This document shows, piece after piece, positions 59,483-64,000 of a stretch of 64,000 nt of DNA (position 1 is the stretch's first letter; each line of letters opens with the position of its first letter). Made by a program: the position numbers and the translations under genes. The notes under the pieces were generated by a model that searched no databases, was not told the origin of the DNA, and saw only the letters and a list, made by a program, of their open reading frames with translations. Origin of the DNA: Azolla caroliniana (Eukaryota; Polypodiophyta). The DNA lies in the NCBI GenBank assembly GCA_043228905.1, contig JBHGNT010000001.1:10726001-10790000 (forward strand), written 5' to 3'.

Positions 59483-62243
59483 TTACGGAGAATCACTACT
59501 ATAACTAATATACAATGACGATTCCTCCTCATCATCCTCGGATGTACCAATCAGTGCATTATCTTCGTCATAAACCAAATGGTTTGACTCTAGATTATAT
59601 GTAGCAGATCTCGTTTGCCTTTGACTCGAGCCACCTTGTAGACCTGGTAATTTTTCTTTTATTATATCTATTGTTGACTTTCTTAATCGTCCGGCTTTTG
59701 TAAGTGTGAAGTCGTACACGATGATATCCACATCAGAGATATCAAGGGTCGAGGTGTTACGAATGTTTCGCTTCCTCTTCCTACCTCCCCTTCTTGTTTG
59801 GCATTCAATCATCTCCAATGTATACTTACCTGTAAAAGCATTTGCACTTCTAGTGTTGTACCAATGAACATTTATAGACTTGATCGTGTTTTCTATTTCA
59901 TGCATTAGCACTTCTAGAATTTTACCAACCCAAAATTGGTGGCCATGTGAGTTCTCATCAGCCGGCGTTGCAATCAACATCCCCGCGGTGAGCTCTTGCA
60001 AATTTCCTTGCCATCTAGCTTCGGCTGCTTTGGTCATCCTTGGTCCCACATAAATGTCTCTTTGTTGTGGATGGACCAAGCTGTCATTAATCGCATTTAC
60101 TAGTCGCTCTGGACTTCTATTTACGCGATCATGTTGTAGCGACCATGTGAATGGCGTTTCCAAATTCCAATTATCAACAGATACACAATTGTCTATAATT
60201 TCTTTCTGATCAGTATAAAATACATCCCACCATGACGTGTCTTGTTGTGCGGCATATTTCTTGGCAGCCTCAATATGTTTTCTTTTTTCTTCTAAGGCTT
60301 GGAGCCATGACCGTTTTTGTTCTAATACCAAGTCGCTCTGCAACTGTCCTTTCTTCTCAATTGGCATTTGCTTAGCTCCATGGACAATTGTACTCGGCAT
60401 ACAAAGTAATAACTGGCAACCACCTTCAGGTTCCCATGTTGTAGAAGATGAATATTGTTTAGCATACAAAAGTGTAGAACCACTTATTCCATTTTTCTTT
60501 ATAAAAAAAATGTGATTGAAACTTATATTGTTTAACTGAGCAAGCACTTTAACATTCCCACCACCCCCATCTAATATATATCTCTTAAAGTCATATACCT
60601 CCTTCAAGTGTAACACTTTTGGGCGTGGTGTATATGCATCACAAATGACATCAAATAGTTTAGGTAAAGTGAAAGCATCATGCCGAGACAACTGTCTAGA
60701 GAATGTGCTAAACATCTGATCTATATGGTCATGTGTGTGGCCAACCAAAAGGAAATTGACTTTCACTTTCCTAAACAATTCTAGGTTGACCAACATACTT
60801 AGATAGCCAAATACAGTTGAATTTTTGTTCTCTCTAGCAGTATTGTCCAATTGAATGTATAGAACAGGGGGGAAAGGTTGTCCCCAAGACATCAAAACTC
60901 GGTGAATCACTGTAACTGTTAGGTTAGGGTCATTGTGAACATTGGGGTCGAATAGACCTATTATAAGCCAAGCATCCCACCAAGTGCATTTGAACAAGGC
61001 ACTCATCATTGACATCTTTGGGGAGCCTCCGCATATGCGGCAAGCATGTCTTCTTCTGGTCCATGCCATCTATCATTAAGCACATGTATTGTTCAGGCCT
61101 CTTCAAACACTTCTCTCTATGATGCATCGCCTTCCTTCGTTCTAAGGATTGTGCCTCACGATGCTCTTGTAGTAACTTCTTACTCGTATCCTTTTCCATT
61201 GATGTCTTTGCACCTTTAGCCAAACTTTTAAGATTTGCACAAATGGAGCAATAACCCATACGTACTTTACGAGGAATAATAACATTTGAAAACCGAGCTC
61301 TCCATAATCTTGTGAATTGGCTATAGGTGATAGATTTATTATGTGAGCCCAGCATTTCAGATCGATAGACATCATAAACTTCCCGATGGGTATAATTATC
61401 AGAAAGATGCATCCTACCTGTAGTGGGCATTACTTCACAATTTAACTGAAAGTAAGTTTTCATCCAGCCAATAGCTAGTCTTCCAATTGCACCTTTCATA
61501 CTTGGAACCTCTTTACAATTGAGCATCTGATCCCCGCTAAGTAGACGTTGTTGTACTCTATGTAGCCGCATGTTACTAACACATAACGCAATTTTGAATG
61601 CAACTCTACATATCTGTTGCGCATGGAAGATATAATACTCGAATGATACTTTGATCCCCGTACATTTGTCAGATACTAGTTGCATATGTGATCCGAGGTA
61701 AGTGTCTTGCTCATCACCGGTCATCGAAAAATAGTATCGCCTTAATTCTCGCAACTTTGATTTTCCAATCATAGACATACAACCACGGGCACAACATATT
61801 TTGTTGACATCAAATCCAATCTGTTTATCTGATGTCACCAAGCTAAATCTAGCCAGACGAATTCTTCGTGGGATTCTTCTAATATGCATAGGGCTCCCAG
61901 ATTTCTCTTCATGCATAGAGGTTGGTGTAACCTTGTTACAGTCTAATTCTCTGTTCTGACCATCGCCAATGTTATTCAATGTTTCCTGGGCACTTCCTTC
62001 ATTCTCGGTATCTTTATTAATATCGTATTCTTCAATAGAGAACTCTTCACATGTGTCATTATTTACATTCCTTGTAGATGAGCTCAGACAATATTCTTCG
62101 ATAGAATATGGTGAGTCGGTCGAAAGACAATATTCTTCAATCGAATATGGTGACTCTGTTGACAAACAATACTCTTCAGTAGAAAACGATGGGTCTGATG
62201 ACAAACAATATTCTTCAAGCGAGAACGGTGAATCTTCACTCAT
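59483..62243 (-). pseudogene. DUF7869-type protein gene, one frameshift, possible transposase-like
   Basis: The ATG at 62243 opens 437 codons (to 60930); a second frame (open 61069-59483) continues the same protein, so one frameshift lies at about 60940-60990, where CLAYNRSI passes to DPNVHNDPNLTV. The overlap is too short for an intron. N-terminal: 13-residue repeats with EEYCLS, then a basic region, CCARGCM, and GYCSICANL. The core has LMIDGMDQKK (about 389-398 of frame one), then in frame two YIQLDNTARENKN (Asp 75) and VGHTHDHIDQMF (109-120). The QLDN..ENKN and VGHTH-x-x-ID-QMF motifs are typical of the DUF7869 family. The C-terminal part has FWVGKILEV and IKSINVHWYNT and a Lys/Arg-rich end. 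The conserved acidic residues suggest a nuclease or DDE-like fold, but that is inference. Few stops means a fairly young copy. Confidence 0.78.
62076..62231 (-). repeat. 39-bp coding repeats, four copies
   Basis: Residues 5-56 of the DUF7869-type protein are four 13-residue units: SPFSLEEYCLSSD, PSFSTEEYCLSTE, SPYSIEEYCLSTD, SPYSIEEYCLSSS; a looser EFSIEEYDINK follows. The DNA units are also similar (TATTCTTC.A..GA), so the repeat arose recently by duplication. Confidence 0.9.
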
Positions 62244-62890
62244 GGCTTAAGGTCTAGATAGGGCTCTCTAAGTTATACTCCTCTCTAACCATATACTCCT
62301 CCCTAAACATAAACTTCTCTCTAAACAAAAGCCATATCAATAGAATGTCTATATTATGTAATATTCTATTAAAATACAATACATCTAAAAATTATTTTTA
62401 ATAAAGTAATTTAACTTAAATTATCAATCATTATATACACTAGATCTAAATGATGTTAAATCAAGTAAAATATAAAACTAATCATTAACAAGCCTTGAAT
62501 ATGTTGGATTAATGTTAAAATCATTGGCTAATTAATAAACGTCTCACTCATTGATTCTTTAATGCTCACCATTTTAAATATTAGACTTATCAATCATTGG
62601 CTAATTCATGCCCACATCTTTAATACATAACTATTGAGAGTCATAAATTTTTTTGCTTTTAGTAATCAATCATTGGTACATTCATGAACCTCTATCATTG
62701 TCTCCTTCATAACCTTTGAAGTGATTGTAGGTTGTTATGAGTATAAAGGATTGATCAATATGTTAGTTTGACTTTGTAATCATTAATACAATCATAAGTT
62801 ACTATAGTTAATGTGACTATGGTTACAAACTAACTATCCTCAAAGTTACCAACATTGGTTAAGGTGACTATGGTTACATTAACCATGGGT
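62244..62890. other. Intergenic region between divergent genes
   Basis: It has short repeats of CTCTCTAA(A/C)CATA type at 62268-62330 and AATCATTGGCTAATT-type words at about 62520-62610, otherwise AT-rich. It must hold the promoter of the DUF7869-type gene; no TATA box was assigned for it. Confidence 0.45.
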
Positions 62891-62898
62891 TCAATCCC

Positions 62899-62906
62899 TA
62901 TAAATA
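62899..62906 (+). promoter_or_regulatory. TATA box of the right-edge gene
   Basis: TATAAATA within CCCTATAAATAGGAAG, about 150 bp before the ATG at 63049. Its spacing to the repeat-bearing leader fits a plant core promoter. Confidence 0.6.
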
Positions 62907-62934
62907 GGAAGACCTCATCATATTTCACTCACCA

Positions 62935-62997
62935 GAGCGTACAGAGCGTACAGAGCACTCAGAGCACACAGAGCACACAGAGCACACAGAGCACTCA
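62935..62997 (+). repeat. 9-bp tandem repeats in the 5' leader
   Basis: Seven units of GAGC(A/G)(C/T)(A/T)CA, mostly GAGCACACA, lie between the TATA box and the ATG. They would be in the transcribed leader. Confidence 0.9.
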
Positions 62998-63048
62998 AGG
63001 CACAAAGCACGAAAGCGCGATCTCCGCCTCCACACAACACGATCAACC

Positions 63049-64000
63049 ATGTCTTCCAAGAGAGTCGAGCGCGAGGAGTCCAGGTAGGCCTCTGACACTG
63101 TGGACATTTTTGTAAATATGTTTCGTTTCCCAAGAACTCGATACGACGTATCGAGTTCATGTATACAATACAAATATTTATACACGAACTCGATACGGCG
63201 TATCGAGTTCGTGTGTAAATATTTGTATTGTATACATGAACTCGATACGCCGTATCGAGTTCGTGTTTAAAGGCTACACTTTAAACACGAACTCGATACG
63301 CCGTATCGAGTTCGTGTTTAAAGTGTAGCCTTTGAGAGAGAAAAATCGTTTACGGGGTGGAAAAGATATCAAATTGTCTGGCAAAATCAGTCTTTTTTAT
63401 GTTGACTTTACTTACGTTTAAACAAATACATGCTCTAATTATAGGTGTTTTATGATCTATTTTAGCTTAAAATAGTATAAAATGATCTAAAAATTGCCTT
63501 CACTATGGCAAATTCTCCTCAATATAGGTTTAGAATCTATATAAGTCACACCTACTATTTAAAAGAATATATAACCCGTTTTACTTATTACGATATATAT
63601 TTTCTAGGTTGAATAGCCCTGCCTATAATAGATTTTTGAATATGTTACTGCTCCTGGAAACTGTTCTTCATTATAATAACAACTTCAATCTACGTGACTG
63701 TCTAACTTATGTTTTTGCATATACTTTCTTAAATAGGTCGTTTGAGAACCTTTCAGACCGACCCGTAAAGAAAATTAAGCTTCGCATACAAGGTTCTCCA
63801 ATCGAAGCCTAGACCAAGGTAACTCCGGAGACCATGAAGAGGGGAAAAAAGCTTCTCTTTAACGAAGAGACAAAATCTCAGCCACATAGTGATGTAAGCC
63901 AAAGGAAACTTGTCGCCGCTACTGGAGGCGAAGACCTTCCTGACCGAGATCTAACGGACAAGGAATGGTGTATGCAATATGTCGACTCAAAGAAAAAAGT
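63049..64000 (+). CDS. Start of an unrecognised gene, runs off the window
   Basis: The ATG at 63049 begins MSSKRVEREES and the exon ends at 63083 with CCAG|GTAGGC. A likely next exon starts after TTAAATAG (about 63738), where the phase gives R-SFENLSDRPVKKIKLRIQG. Another open stretch from 63834 (MKRGKKLLFNEETKSQ, then GGEDLPDRDLTDKEWCMQYV) runs to the window edge. The TAG at 63810 between the last two pieces shares their frame, so a further intron or a broken gene is needed. The products are basic and charged, and no domain is recognised. The first intron (about 650 bp) holds the palindrome cluster. The gene is divergent from the DUF7869-type gene with about 800 bp between start codons. Exon structure is tentative. 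Confidence 0.45.
63134..63333. repeat. Nested palindromes: four copies of a 25-bp core
   Basis: The core GAACTCGATACG-N-CGTATCGAGTTC, an exact inverted repeat around one base, occurs at 63134-63158, 63186-63210, 63238-63262 and 63289-63313, with centre bases A, G, C, C. Copies one to three form one larger palindrome, 63134-63262, centred on 63198; its 28-bp inner arms (CATGTATACAATAC..) differ at one base. Copy four sits at the centre of a perfect 65-bp palindrome, 63269-63333. The spacer between copies three and four (GTGTTTAAAG..CTTTAAACAC) is itself an inverted repeat. It lies in the inferred first intron of the right-edge gene. Confidence 0.97.

Noticed and set aside
60930-61069. An intron joining the two DUF7869 frames
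   Set aside because: The only AG near a GT in phase would give an intron of under 30 bases; a frameshift is simpler.

Overview
The window is nuclear DNA of a land plant. The support is a spliced B-type cyclin, a spliced pectinesterase, a spliced chloroplast-targeted DUF3007-type membrane protein, a decayed plastid 16S rRNA fragment, and plant-style Copia, Ty3 and LINE elements among long microsatellites. I could not place it more precisely. The Ty3 family and the DUF7869-type element hint at a non-flowering lineage, but that is weak inference.

Layout. (1) 1-17.6 kb is a nest of mobile elements, readable from target-site duplications. A LINE-type ORF1 (DUF4283-like plus a CCHC knuckle, minus strand) is interrupted by a plus-strand Ty3 element, here called G0, whose left end lies outside the window. 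G0 was hit by a solo LTR (123-734), by a full-length Ty3 element in reverse orientation (G1, 1500-9077, TSD CCGG), and by a very young Copia element (10765-16132, TSD ACTGG, near-identical LTRs). The Copia polyprotein is complete except for one stop codon at the catalytic glutamate of its integrase. (2) 17.4-19.4 kb holds local duplications and AT-rich spacer. (3) 19401-22463 is the four-exon DUF3007-type gene. (4) 22.5-31.4 kb is mostly unrecognised spacer, with a ~150-bp tandem array that runs directly into the 16S fragment. (5) 31.5-35.6 kb is a five-exon pectinesterase with an Asp/His-rich N-terminal region. (6) 36-40 kb has a minisatellite and an ancient Ty3 gag-protease remnant. (7) 41127-45136 is an eleven-exon cyclin B gene, preceded by CA/CT repeats and a short upstream ORF. 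(8) 45.8-46.7 kb has nested direct repeats, including three 140-bp copies. (9) 48.3-50.1 kb holds the last two exons of an unrecognised minus-strand plant gene. (10) 50.2-52.3 kb has a 24-bp array and about 600 bp of GA/GT microsatellite. (11) 54.8-57.6 kb has a LINE 3' remnant, then the LTR and gag of another LTR element. (12) 57.6-62.2 kb carries a DUF7869-type gene (one frameshift) with its 3' half tandemly duplicated. (13) Divergently from it, the start of another gene (63049 to the window end) has a striking set of nested perfect palindromes in its first intron.

The three recognised host genes have unrelated roles: chloroplast membrane protein, cell-wall pectin modification and mitotic control. 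Nothing suggests they are linked. The most unusual material is the DUF7869 locus with the adjacent palindrome cluster, and the plain record of sequential insertions on the left.
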